A DNA stretch of 38,307 bases, from positions 1-38,307 of the forward strand of contig CAYGQD010000044.1 in assembly GCA_964351855.1 (NCBI GenBank), given 5' to 3'. Below, piece after piece: positions 8,613 through 16,598 of this stretch (its first letter is position 1; the number at the start of each line of letters is the position of its first letter). A program made the translations under genes and the position numbers. This DNA is from JBCDHN01 sp964351855 (lineage in GTDB: Bacteria; Verrucomicrobiota; Verrucomicrobiia; Verrucomicrobiales; DEV007). The notes beneath the pieces were generated by a model. That model was not told where the DNA came from. It saw only the letters and a program-made list of their open reading frames with translations, and made no database searches.

Positions 8613-10892
8613 ATGAAAAAGCTCTTCAAAGTTCTGGTTTGGTTAGGTGTCTTCACCGCGATTAATTTGGTTTCGTTTCTTTGGATCGTGCCGCTGTTTA
8701 TTCCTCTACCCGGGGATCTCGCCAGACCCAATGACCCCTCGACGATCATCACCGATGACGAAGGCAAACCGTTGCGACGCTTCCTGGTCAATGGTGAAGA
8801 AGTCATCAGCGATTATGCGAGCCTGGAAGAGATTCCAACCGATTTTGTCAATGCGACGGTCGCCGCCGAAGACAAACGATTTTGGGTGCATCGCGGCATC
8901 GATTTCATGGCTATTGGTCGAGCGGTCTTGGAGGCGGTGGAAGCTGGCCGCCCCATCTCGGGGGCATCGACGATCACCCAACAACTGGTCAAGATCACCG
9001 ACGTTCCCCGCCCCCGAGGAGTGCGCGCCAAGGTCATCGAAATGATCACTGCACGGAAGATCGAGATGTTTCATTCCAAAGAGTGGATTCTCGAGAATTA
9101 CATCAATCGCCTTCCTTACGGAAATATGCGAACGGGGTGCCGCGCCGCCGCACAAGGGTATTTTGGCAAGCCGCTAGTCGATCTCTCTCTCGCGGAAACC
9201 GCATTGCTGGCAGCTCTCCCCAACAAACCGACACGCTTTAATCCTTACCAGAATTTTCAAGGAGCCCAGGAGCGTCAATTCTGGATTCTGGATCGGATGC
9301 TTGAGGATGGCTACATCGACGAACGCTCTTGGGAACGGGCCTATGCCGAGGAACTCGTCCTGACTCGGGGCCCGTCTGCCTTCCGCGCGCCCCATGCCGT
9401 AGAGTTGATGCTCACGCAACATCCGGACCGAATTGGACCAGGCGAAGTGCGCTCTACCCTCAACCTCAAGCTGCAGAAGCACGCCGAGCAAGCCATCGAT
9501 GAGCACCTTCAATTCATTTCTCTGCACCGCTCTACATCGCCCTATCTCCATGCCGCTGCCGTCGTCATCGAAAACGCAAGTGGTCATGTCAAGGTCCTGA
9601 CGGGTTCCCGAGACTATTTCGATAAGAATGGTGGCCAAATCAACGGGGCCTGGACCCCTCGTTCGCCGGGTTCAGCCTTGAAACCGTTCACCTACCTGCT
9701 AGCGTTGGAAAACGGGTTCTCCACGTCAACGATCTTGGCGGATGTCCCAACCGAATTCCCCACTTCAACGGGGGTATACCGCCCCGTAAACTACGATCGA
9801 ACCTACACCGGCCCTGTAAGCATCCGCCAAGCACTGGGCAACTCGCTGAATATCCCCGCCGTTCGGATGCTGCAGCAACTCGGCGGTCCAGCACCGCTCC
9901 AGGAAGTGCTTCATCGTTTGGGTGTCACCACGATTCAAGAAAACTCTTCTCAATATGGACTCGGGCTTACGATTGGAAGCGCTGAAGTGCGGCTTCTGGA
10001 GCTGACCAATGCCTACGCCTGTTTGGCCCGCCTCGGCGTCTACAAGCCCTATTCCTTTTTCCCGGAAGACGATCTTGAGAGTCAGCGAATATTTTCCGAG
10101 GAAACCTGCTATATTCTGGCAGATATATTGAGCGACCCCGCCGCACGTGCGCAAAGCTTTGGCTGGAATAATCCACTCCACCTTGAAGGATTACAGGTCG
10201 CTGCGAAAACCGGCACCAGTTCCGACTACCGGGATGCCTGGACCCTCGGTTTCACTCCTGAGTTTACGGTGGGGGTTTGGGTGGGAAATTTTGACAACAG
10301 CCCTTTGGATCGCTTCTCAGGAGTCGCCGGAGCGGGACCCATTTTTCACGCTATCATGGAACACCTCGCTATCGAGCGCGGTGCAACTTGGTATCAACAA
10401 CCTCCGTCTGTCATTCAACGCCAGATCGATCCCCTAACCGGGAGATGCGTGCCTCCGGGAATAAGGATCAATCGCCCAACTACCGTGGAGCTCTTCCTCG
10501 AATCCTCTCCCCCCATGGCGGCCACCCCTTCAGACTATGACACCCTGGGTAGAATCTATTTGCCCGGCGTTTACGCAGCTTGGTTGGAAACCGCCCCCAG
10601 GCAAATCAAAGAGCGGATGAACGTTCGAACGTCAGCGGAAACGTCCCCGTTTCATATTACCAGCCCGCTTCCCGGAATGGTTATCTTCCTTGATCCTGAC
10701 CTACCCAATGGCGGTCGCCTATTGCGCCTATCCACCGATCAGAATTCCCCGATCATCTGGTCTTCGAATACCCTGTCCATAAATCCTGCCGATCAGACGG
10801 CTCACTTGGTTCCGGGAGATCATTCCCTCGTCGCAGAAGATCCTGAAACCGGACTTCAGCAATCCGTGAAATTTCGGGTTGATGAGATCTAA
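8613..10892 (+). CDS. pbpC: Penicillin-binding protein 1C (bifunctional transglycosylase/transpeptidase)
   Basis: 759 residues from the ATG at 8613. A GTG at 8532 in frame would add 27 residues ahead of the membrane anchor and is less likely. Residues about 8-30 form a single membrane segment. The GT51 glycosyltransferase domain shows AAEDKRFWVHRGID with catalytic Glu86 and GASTITQQLVK. The transpeptidase domain has S354ALK (active-site Ser354, Lys357), S411LN and K532TG. The C-terminal region from about 670 (PFHITSPLPG onward) fits the BiPBP_C domain specific to PBP1C. It polymerises and cross-links peptidoglycan outside the inner membrane. It follows the alpha-2-macroglobulin gene with 103 bases between the coding regions, the same order as E. 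coli yfhM-pbpC, and converges on the response regulator with only 9 bases between. Confidence 0.94.
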   Translation: MKKLFKVLVWLGVFTAINLVSFLWIVPLFIPLPGDLARPNDPSTIITDDEGKPLRRFLVNGEEVISDYASLEEIPTDFVNATVAAEDKRFWVHRGIDFMAIGRAVLEAVEAGRPISGASTITQQLVKITDVPRPRGVRAKVIEMITARKIEMFHSKEWILENYINRLPYGNMRTGCRAAAQGYFGKPLVDLSLAETALLAALPNKPTRFNPYQNFQGAQERQFWILDRMLEDGYIDERSWERAYAEELVLTRGPSAFRAPHAVELMLTQHPDRIGPGEVRSTLNLKLQKHAEQAIDEHLQFISLHRSTSPYLHAAAVVIENASGHVKVLTGSRDYFDKNGGQINGAWTPRSPGSALKPFTYLLALENGFSTSTILADVPTEFPTSTGVYRPVNYDRTYTGPVSIRQALGNSLNIPAVRMLQQLGGPAPLQEVLHRLGVTTIQENSSQYGLGLTIGSAEVRLLELTNAYACLARLGVYKPYSFFPEDDLESQRIFSEETCYILADILSDPAARAQSFGWNNPLHLEGLQVAAKTGTSSDYRDAWTLGFTPEFTVGVWVGNFDNSPLDRFSGVAGAGPIFHAIMEHLAIERGATWYQQPPSVIQRQIDPLTGRCVPPGIRINRPTTVELFLESSPPMAATPSDYDTLGRIYLPGVYAAWLETAPRQIKERMNVRTSAETSPFHITSPLPGMVIFLDPDLPNGGRLLRLSTDQNSPIIWSSNTLSINPADQTAHLVPGDHSLVAEDPETGLQQSVKFRVDEI

Positions 10893-10901
10893 ACCTGCCA
10901 G

Positions 10902-11588
10902 CTATCCACCCATTTCGAATCGGTAACCGAACTCTCGAATCGTGCGAATGAACGTGGGTTTGGCGGGATCCATCTCGATTTTTTTGCGCAAAACCCGGAC
11001 GAATCGATCAATGCTTCGGGACGTGACGCGGCTGTCGAATCCCCAGACAGAGTTCATGATTTCGTCACGACTCAGCGCTTTTCCGGCTTTTTTCACAAAA
11101 AATGCCAGCAGATCGTATTCTTTGGGAGACAGCTCAATCGTCTCCCCGTTTCTACGCAACTCATGCGCTACGAGATCAAGCTGCCAAGGGCCGAACTCAC
11201 GGACGGCCTCATTGGAATCTTCAGACTCCGTCCGCCGTAAAACCGCTTCGGCGCGGGCCATCAATTCACGAATACTAAAGGGTTTCGTCATATAGTCATC
11301 CGCCCCCAAGCCCAGCCCCAAAACAATGTCAGACTCATCGTTTTTGGCGGTAAGCATAATCACGGGAATGGCAACCCCTTCCCGCCGCAAGGCTTGGCAG
11401 AGTTCATACCCATTGACGATGGGCAGCATAATATCCAGGATCAAGAGATCTGGTTGCAAGTGAAGCGCTTTTTCCAATCCGGTTTTCCCATCTGAAGCAA
11501 TTTCCATTTGATAGCCGCGCTGAGCAAAATTGTCCGCTAGCGCCTTGAGGAGCGTGGCGTCATCTTCGACAATGAGAACAGTCTTCAT
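10902..11588 (-). CDS. OmpR/PhoB-family response regulator
   Basis: 228 residues starting at MKTVLIVEDD. The receiver domain (1-120) has the acidic pair E8/D9-D10, the phosphoacceptor Asp52 in LLILDIMLP, and the LTAK lysine near residue 104. Residues about 135-228 are a winged-helix Trans_reg_C DNA-binding domain (LSPKEYDLLAFFVKKAGKALSR, then RSIDRFVRVLRKKIE). It is transcribed after the kinase gene and its ATG overlaps the kinase TGA (ATGA), so the two should be translationally coupled. The open frame extends upstream to 11699, but this part only overlaps the kinase and has no receiver similarity. Target genes are unknown; the prepilin-like gene at the head of the cluster is the obvious candidate. 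Confidence 0.95.
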   Translation of the reverse strand: MKTVLIVEDDATLLKALADNFAQRGYQMEIASDGKTGLEKALHLQPDLLILDIMLPIVNGYELCQALRREGVAIPVIMLTAKNDESDIVLGLGLGADDYMTKPFSIRELMARAEAVLRRTESEDSNEAVREFGPWQLDLVAHELRRNGETIELSPKEYDLLAFFVKKAGKALSRDEIMNSVWGFDSRVTSRSIDRFVRVLRKKIEMDPAKPTFIRTIREFGYRFEMGG

Positions 11589-12775
11589 CGAGGCAAATTC
11601 ACGGTGATTTTGGCACCTCCCAGATGGGATTCGCCGATTTCCAATTTTCCACCATGAGCTTGCACGAGGGAACGACAAATGTGAAGCCCCAAACCACATC
11701 CATCGACGCGTCGGCTCAGTCGCTGATCGATCTGGTAAAAGCGTCGGAGAACACTCTTTCGCTCTTCCGGCGGAATACCAGGTCCACTATCTTCCACGGT
11801 GAGGAGGGCAAGCTCATCCCCCACGTTCGCGGTAATCCGAATGGTTACCGGATCCGGGGAATGCTTGACGGCGTTGTCGATTAGATTGGTAAGTACAGTC
11901 GTGAGAGCATCTGGATTCCCGATAATCTCACTTTCCGGTTCACTTGGAAGCTCGACCTCGATCTTCGATCCACTTTCGGCAACTAACGGTCGCATCACTT
12001 CTGCCCCTTCTCGAACGATCTCGCTCAAATGGAAGGGGCGTTTCGCGGTCGGCAACCCTCCTCGCTCCAGTCGATTCACCGTCAGAAAATTATCCACGAA
12101 GCGCATCAACCGCGAGTTTTCCTGCCTAAGCAGCTCGTAGTAGTCCCGACGCTTCTCGATCTCGTCGTCCGGCAGCGTCTCGAGTGTGTCGGTAATGACT
12201 CTCAACCCGGCAAGCGGAGTCCTGATCTCATGAGAGAAAATCGAGAGAAGGTCACTTCGTAGGTCCTCAAGCCTCAGTCGGCGCAGCAAGACCCATCCAC
12301 AAGCAGCCGCCATCGTCAGGGTCGCCAGAAACAGGATGACAGGCAGCCGCCAGATTTCCACACGATCACTGCGTTGGCTTCCCGGTAGATTTTTCCCCGC
12401 AAACTCGGAGATTTTCACCCATCCGTGAAGCGGGGGAGCATCGATCCTAACGGACACCGTTTCATCTGACTGGGAGCCCCCCAACTCGCTCATAAACTCG
12501 ATCCTCGGCGCATCCCCGAAGATCTGATGGAGTTGACGAATAAGAAAGGTCTGGGGATCCTCCTGCTGAGCAGCCTGTTCACCCAACTGATCAATCGAGC
12601 GCACCAACGCGGATTGATAAACTTGGCGAACCGCCGCTTCAGCCTCAGTTCGATCCCGCTCCAGCAAGACCATTCGTTCTCGAAGGAGAACGGCCGTCGG
12701 GATCAGGGGCAAAAGTGCCAGAAGAGCAAGCATGGCATGAAGCTGGCGGCGCTGAACTTGAACTTGGCTTGACAC
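11585..12775 (-). CDS. Membrane-bound sensor histidine kinase (HisKA type)
   Basis: 396 residues from a GTG start at 12775. Two membrane segments (about 13-33 and 145-165) enclose an extracytoplasmic sensor of about 110 residues without a family I can name. The dimerisation/phosphoacceptor helix has SIFSHEIRTPL with His182. The ATPase domain shows the N box NLIDNAVKHS (about 297-306), G1 DSGPGIP (329-335) and G2 GCGLGLHI (359-366). It should phosphorylate the regulator encoded immediately downstream, with which it overlaps by 4 bases. Its start lies 36 bases after the stop of the prepilin-like gene, so the three genes probably form one transcript. The second possible start (Met15) would cut into the first membrane helix, so the GTG is preferred. 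Confidence 0.93.
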   Translation of the reverse strand: MSSQVQVQRRQLHAMLALLALLPLIPTAVLLRERMVLLERDRTEAEAAVRQVYQSALVRSIDQLGEQAAQQEDPQTFLIRQLHQIFGDAPRIEFMSELGGSQSDETVSVRIDAPPLHGWVKISEFAGKNLPGSQRSDRVEIWRLPVILFLATLTMAAACGWVLLRRLRLEDLRSDLLSIFSHEIRTPLAGLRVITDTLETLPDDEIEKRRDYYELLRQENSRLMRFVDNFLTVNRLERGGLPTAKRPFHLSEIVREGAEVMRPLVAESGSKIEVELPSEPESEIIGNPDALTTVLTNLIDNAVKHSPDPVTIRITANVGDELALLTVEDSGPGIPPEERKSVLRRFYQIDQRLSRRVDGCGLGLHICRSLVQAHGGKLEIGESHLGGAKITVNLPR

Positions 12776-12811
12776 AGGATGAACTTCGGAGTCTTGAGGA
12801 TGGATTTCAAT

Positions 12812-13519
12812 TCACTTCTCAGCCGGCTCCAGAAGCTCCACTCCCTCCGGCATGTAGGCTTCGAGATCGAGGGCATTTTCACTTTCGTCGTCAAGACGCG
12901 GAATATAGCGCTTTTCCCCATCCCGTTTCAGACGCTTCCGAATGACCGAACCATCGACGCGAACCACAATGGCTTTGCGTCCTTGCCACGCGCCCCCTTT
13001 CTGCCCGGCCTGAGTGCCATAAAAGCCGGTGCCATCCGTTCCATCCACAATCAGCGGCCAGTAGGAACGTGACGTGGTCAGCAAGCCCGATATGTAGGCA
13101 AAGTGATTTTCGCCGGGTTCCAAGGCATGATCGTCGTCCATTTTGCCATCGGCTCGTTGCCCCCAAGCTGACGCCGATACGGCAAAGACCAGTTCATTGT
13201 CAATGTAGTCCGGAATCAATTGGCGAAAGACATCATTTGAAGAGGCCACGGAGATATCCTCCGATTCCAAGAGTTGGCGATTTGGGTAAATCCCATCGAA
13301 ATCCTGCGCATAAGAATTCAGGGCCAGGCCGATTCCTCGAGCGTGTTGCGCAGCTTGGGTTTGCCGAGCCGTCTGGATACCTGCTTGAATTCCAGGCATG
13401 GAAGCCGCACCGAGAATCGCGATGATCGTCATCGAGGCAAGGAGTTCAAGGAGTGTGAATCCCTTCTGATTACGGCCAAGTTCGGGATTCGTTGATGGGG
13501 TAGTTAGTAACGTTTGCAT
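12812..13519 (-). CDS. Type II secretion/type IV-like prepilin with N-terminal methylation motif
   Basis: 235 residues. A 20-residue leader ends in KG and is followed by FTLLELLASMTIIAILGAA, the class III prepilin cleavage site (Gly20/Phe21) with the conserved Glu at +5 (Glu25) and a hydrophobic helix. The globular part has an alpha-spine extension (ARQTQAAQHARGIGLALNSYAQDFDG) like verrucomicrobial and planctomycete 'prepilin-type N-terminal cleavage/methylation' proteins, then a C-terminal acidic tail. Such proteins are processed by PilD-type peptidase and act in pseudopili or as secreted surface proteins; many have no known apparatus. No secretion ATPase, secretin or other pilin gene is nearby. 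It heads a minus-strand cluster with the sensor kinase and response regulator. Confidence 0.9.
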   Translation of the reverse strand: MQTLLTTPSTNPELGRNQKGFTLLELLASMTIIAILGAASMPGIQAGIQTARQTQAAQHARGIGLALNSYAQDFDGIYPNRQLLESEDISVASSNDVFRQLIPDYIDNELVFAVSASAWGQRADGKMDDDHALEPGENHFAYISGLLTTSRSYWPLIVDGTDGTGFYGTQAGQKGGAWQGRKAIVVRVDGSVIRKRLKRDGEKRYIPRLDDESENALDLEAYMPEGVELLEPAEK

Positions 13520-13602
13520 GATCCTGAGAGGCTCCGTGATGCGAGTTACCAGGAAGTTACCGGGTCGTTTTATCTTGGCGATGAAGCACCACGTTCATTT
13601 GG

Positions 13603-14856
13603 GTGCCCTCTGTCGCGCCACCGCAGTTGCAATCCCTCTCCAACGCGTTTACGACGCACCGTCTGACGCCTTCTGAAATCACACAGCGCACTTTTCGATG
13701 GGAAATCCTCCGTGCCGCTTCCTCGGGGATTCTCGAAACTGCGGTCCTTACGTTTGCCTTACTCATTGCAATTGAAGCGTATCAGAGCGGGAACAACACC
13801 AAGGCCTACCTTTTAGCCAGTCCTCCACTCGGCTTGGTAGCAAGCCTATTTGTAATCCCTCTTATCCGCCGACTTCGGAAAACGGTCACCCGGATGGCCG
13901 TGGAAATCAATTTGGTCGGTGCGCTGGGCTACTTTATGTCCGCTTTTTTCCATGAAACACTGGCAGCTTACGTAGCGGGTCTTTCCATCGGATTCTTTTG
14001 TTCCTCCGTTCAGATTCCACTCCAAACCCACTGGCTGCGAAGCAATTATCCGAATTCGAATCGTGGCAGACTCTTTGGCGTGGCCAGCTTGGTCCGGGCA
14101 GCATCCAGTATGGTGTTTGGGATTCTTGGCGGTTGGCTCCTGGAGAAAGACTTCGGGAATTTCCCAATGATCTTGGGGGTTTTCGGAGGTTGTATGGTGT
14201 TTTCTGCGTTTGCGATCTCTCGACTTCCGATTCCGGCCGTAAGCCCCACCGCTCGTCCCGGCGTTTTTCACGCCATGCGTTTTGTTCAAGAAGACGCCCG
14301 ATTTCGGTGGGTCCTGATTTCCGCAATGACCATGGGATTTGGAGTGCTTACCTCGGCAGCGCTACGAGTGGACTACGTGGCGAATCCGGAATTCGGGCTG
14401 GACTTCAGCGAAACTCGCGTCGCCCTCCTCACTTCGACACTCCCGTCGATGATGAGGCTTTCGACGACGTTTTTCTGGGGACTTCTCTTTGACCGGATCA
14501 ATTTCATTCTGCTCCGCATCGTACTCAACGCCTTGTTTGGACTATCGCTTTTCCTCTACTTCTGGACCGAGCAATTTTGGATCATCGCAATTGGAGCGGC
14601 ATTGGGCGGGGTCGCTCGTGGAGGGGGAGAGATCGTCTGGAATCTTTGGGTGACGAAGTTGGCTCCTGAAACGCATGCGGCCGACTACATGTCGGTTCAC
14701 ACCTTTCTGACTGGCCTGCGCGGTTTTGTCGCCCCATTTTTAGGGTTCTACGTCGTCGCCTTCCTTTCGCTCCAAGGCATGATCTACCTCTGCTTGGGTT
14801 TCATCGTTCTTTCGATCGCGATTCTCGTTCCGCTTTATCGGACATGGCGAGATTGA
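13603..14856 (+). CDS. Major facilitator superfamily transporter
   Basis: 417 residues with about 12 predicted hydrophobic helices in a 6+6 arrangement, the central basic loop lying around residues 205-235 (PTARPGVFHAMRFVQED). A loop with basic residues (IRRLRKTVTRMAVE) follows the second helix, the place of the MFS loop 2-3 motif. The substrate cannot be inferred from sequence; the family includes sugar, nucleoside and drug exporters. The GTG start at 13603 follows an 83-base divergent gap from the prepilin-like gene; a long N-terminal tail of about 30 polar residues precedes the first helix, so a later start is possible. Its end is close to the terminator at 14868, which however faces the opposite strand. 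Confidence 0.85.
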   Translation: MPSVAPPQLQSLSNAFTTHRLTPSEITQRTFRWEILRAASSGILETAVLTFALLIAIEAYQSGNNTKAYLLASPPLGLVASLFVIPLIRRLRKTVTRMAVEINLVGALGYFMSAFFHETLAAYVAGLSIGFFCSSVQIPLQTHWLRSNYPNSNRGRLFGVASLVRAASSMVFGILGGWLLEKDFGNFPMILGVFGGCMVFSAFAISRLPIPAVSPTARPGVFHAMRFVQEDARFRWVLISAMTMGFGVLTSAALRVDYVANPEFGLDFSETRVALLTSTLPSMMRLSTTFFWGLLFDRINFILLRIVLNALFGLSLFLYFWTEQFWIIAIGAALGGVARGGGEIVWNLWVTKLAPETHAADYMSVHTFLTGLRGFVAPFLGFYVVAFLSLQGMIYLCLGFIVLSIAILVPLYRTWRD

Positions 14857-14862
14857 CCCAAC

Positions 14863-14897
14863 AAAAAAATCGACCGAACCAAAAGGCTCGGTCGATT
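14863..14897 (-). terminator. Strong intrinsic terminator for the minus-strand sigma/small-gene unit
   Basis: A perfect 10-bp stem AATCGACCGA (14868-14877) / TCGGTCGATT (14888-14897), extended by two inner CC/GG pairs around an AAAA loop, is followed on the minus strand by a run of seven T (the A run at 14863-14869 on the plus strand). It ends transcription of the 74-residue gene at 14927. On the plus strand there is no good T run, so for the MFS gene it may only block read-through partly. Confidence 0.85.
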
Positions 14898-14926
14898 CTA
14901 AAAATTCCGTGGAATTTCGGCGGACT

Positions 14927-15151
14927 TTACGCAGCCATTAGCTTCGCCGCTAAAAATTCGAGGGCGGTGCTGTTCTCAACCAACAGATCAAGCAGTTCAT
15001 CGCGTTCCGAGTCATTGCTCTCTCCATTGGCAATCCGTGCCAAGGCTTTCTGGGTTTCTTCGTCAAGGGCAGCCGCCTCTCGAGCTTCAATTTCGGGGTT
15101 CATTGCGCCCAAAAAGTCGCACATTAGGTTAAATTCGTCGGTTGCAGTCAT
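14927..15151 (-). CDS. Small acidic helical protein downstream of a sigma-like factor
   Basis: 74 residues, strongly acidic and alanine/leucine rich, predicted almost wholly helical, with no cysteine pair and no membrane segment. The central part (LARIANGESNDSERDELLDLLVEN) has the heptad and 'GE(L/S)S..ER..L..LL' look of the anti-sigma ASD helix-rich modules and of small verrucomicrobial proteins encoded behind ECF-type sigma genes. It lies 90 bases after the sigma-like gene on the same strand and is followed directly by a strong terminator, which supports it as the last gene of that transcript. A zinc-free anti-sigma or sigma accessory role is an inference only. Confidence 0.7.
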   Translation of the reverse strand: MTATDEFNLMCDFLGAMNPEIEAREAAALDEETQKALARIANGESNDSERDELLDLLVENSTALEFLAAKLMAA

Positions 15152-15241
15152 AGTTAGATCAAGGGGGATGAGGAGTGGTATTGTCTGTTGTCGTCTGAGA
15201 CGCCCCTTCAGGTGGTTCTTGCGATGATTGTTCCGTGATTC

Positions 15242-15985
15242 CTAAAGATCTCCCTCTTCCGCAACAGAATCGCCATGAAGTAGGCGTGGATAGCTTTCGA
15301 AAACTTTGAGGTAGTCTTCCCATTCCAGATCCAAAAAAGGATCGACAGCACGAACGTAATCCTGAGCCGAACTTCGAATAATATCCAGCGCTTTGCTGAT
15401 CCGACGCCCCGCTTGGGCAGGGTCGCGATCCCATGCCTGGGCCAACCGTTGTTTCTGGATTCCGTGAAGGCTGGAGAGGCGAAGGAAAACGACCCCCAGC
15501 CGTTCTTGCTGCTGCGCTTGTCCAAAAGCGTACTGCAAGCCGTCACGCAATACTTCGGCGATGGCCGGTTCGACGTTGCTACTTTCCGCAGCAGCAAATC
15601 GGGTTTCCAATGGCTGGCTATCGTCTTCCGTCGTGAGAGTAGACTCGGTTTTTTCCGAACGATACTCCAGACTCCGCCACCAGCTTATCAGCCGGCAACG
15701 CGCCGATCTGCGTAACCATCCCTCCAGAGAGCCTTTTCCGGCAAACTTGGTGAGCAGTGGCGGCTTCTTTTTTGCCAAATCGCCAGCCACGCATTCCGCG
15801 AGCAACTGGTCCACGACTTCGATCGCCTTCTCCCGAGATCGACCATCCTTGGGGTCACATTTTGAGCACAGCCAACTCACCAAGCTGTCGCGGAAACGCT
15901 CCGCAAACTCATTTCCGGCATCGGTATCACCTTTGACGATGGCTTGAACCAGTTTGAAATCTTCTTCGATCGCGGTTGCGTTCAT
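15242..15985 (-). CDS. Sigma-70/ECF-like RNA polymerase sigma factor, divergent
   Basis: 247 residues from the ATG at 15985; a TTG at 16003 would add six residues. The N-terminal part (about 5-100) looks like sigma region 2: LVQAIVKGDTDAGNEFAERF resembles the region 2.1 of ECF factors, and FAGKGSLEGWLRRSARCRLISWW matches the region 2.3-2.4 pattern 'GSL.GWLR..ARNR.ID..R'. A linker with many acidic residues follows. The C-terminal third (about 160-215) has a helical segment (FLRLSSLHGIQKQRLAQAWDRDP) in the place of the region 4 helix-turn-helix. Similar divergent sigma factors are common in Verrucomicrobiota. It is followed by a small acidic gene and a strong terminator. The gene upstream is divergent. 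Confidence 0.72.
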   Translation of the reverse strand: MNATAIEEDFKLVQAIVKGDTDAGNEFAERFRDSLVSWLCSKCDPKDGRSREKAIEVVDQLLAECVAGDLAKKKPPLLTKFAGKGSLEGWLRRSARCRLISWWRSLEYRSEKTESTLTTEDDSQPLETRFAAAESSNVEPAIAEVLRDGLQYAFGQAQQQERLGVVFLRLSSLHGIQKQRLAQAWDRDPAQAGRRISKALDIIRSSAQDYVRAVDPFLDLEWEDYLKVFESYPRLLHGDSVAEEGDL

Positions 15986-16127
15986 TTTTTCGGCGTTGGC
16001 CAATTTTTTCTGAATAAAGCTGCAAGTTGGCCTCAGGGCTACAGTCTTTTCAAGCGAACTGCTGATTGAGGCGGCTCACCCACACACATTAACTTAAGAC
16101 TTGAAATTTAAACCGTTTTCTGATCCA

Positions 16128-16457
16128 ATGTCTAACATGTCAACGATAAAGGTTCTTGTCAGCGGATCGATGTTGGCTGCGTTTGCGATTGTTGTTTTCG
16201 CATCCTCCGGCAACCCCGATGGATCGAACCTCAACGGCGCTCAAAACTCCGCCTATGTTGGATCTCACTTGTCTGATCCAGGCTCTCTTGCACTCTTGAC
16301 GCATGGGAAGTGGATTTGCCCCAACGCGCAATGTCAATACATTGCGATGTCTGATGGGCAGCCATTTCGCTCCGCGTCTTCACAGGGATGTTCTCTGTGT
16401 CGGAGTCAATTGATCCTGAGTCACCCCGGAGACCCTCAAGAAAACAGCGGGTTTTAG
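16128..16457 (+). CDS. Small secreted or membrane-anchored protein with two CxxC-type pairs
   Basis: 109 residues from the ATG at 16128; a TTG at 16101 or an ATG at 16137 are alternatives. Residues about 5-25 are a hydrophobic signal or anchor (VLVSGSMLAAFAIVVFASSG). The mature part carries WICPNAQCQYIA and, about 25 residues later, CSLCRSQLI. A CX4C plus CX2C arrangement is what a small zinc-ribbon or rubredoxin-like knuckle would use, in an exported protein where disulfides are also possible. No family recognised. It is divergent from the sigma-like factor and has its own strong terminator, so it is a single-gene transcript. I regard it as real mainly from the signal, the terminator and the paired cysteines. 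Confidence 0.65.
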   Translation: MSNMSTIKVLVSGSMLAAFAIVVFASSGNPDGSNLNGAQNSAYVGSHLSDPGSLALLTHGKWICPNAQCQYIAMSDGQPFRSASSQGCSLCRSQLILSHPGDPQENSGF

Positions 16458-16490
16458 GAGCGGCACATCCGCCCCACAAGAAAAACAGTA

Positions 16491-16547
16491 GCTCTCCCCG
16501 GCTTGCGGGTCTGAAAAAGACGATTGCAGGTCGGGGAGGCTTTTTTT
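16491..16547 (+). terminator. Rho-independent terminator after the small cysteine protein
   Basis: CTCCCCG at 16494-16500 pairs with CGGGGAG near 16532-16538, with further partial pairing inside (GCTTGC with GCAGGT) around a loop of about 20 bases, and is followed by GCTTTTTTT (16539-16547). The seven-T run and GC-rich stem make a convincing plus-strand terminator. Confidence 0.75.
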
Positions 16548-16598
16548 CGACAAGTGCTCCTGATCGATTTCCGCAATCGCCGTTTTCGCCCAATCCTT

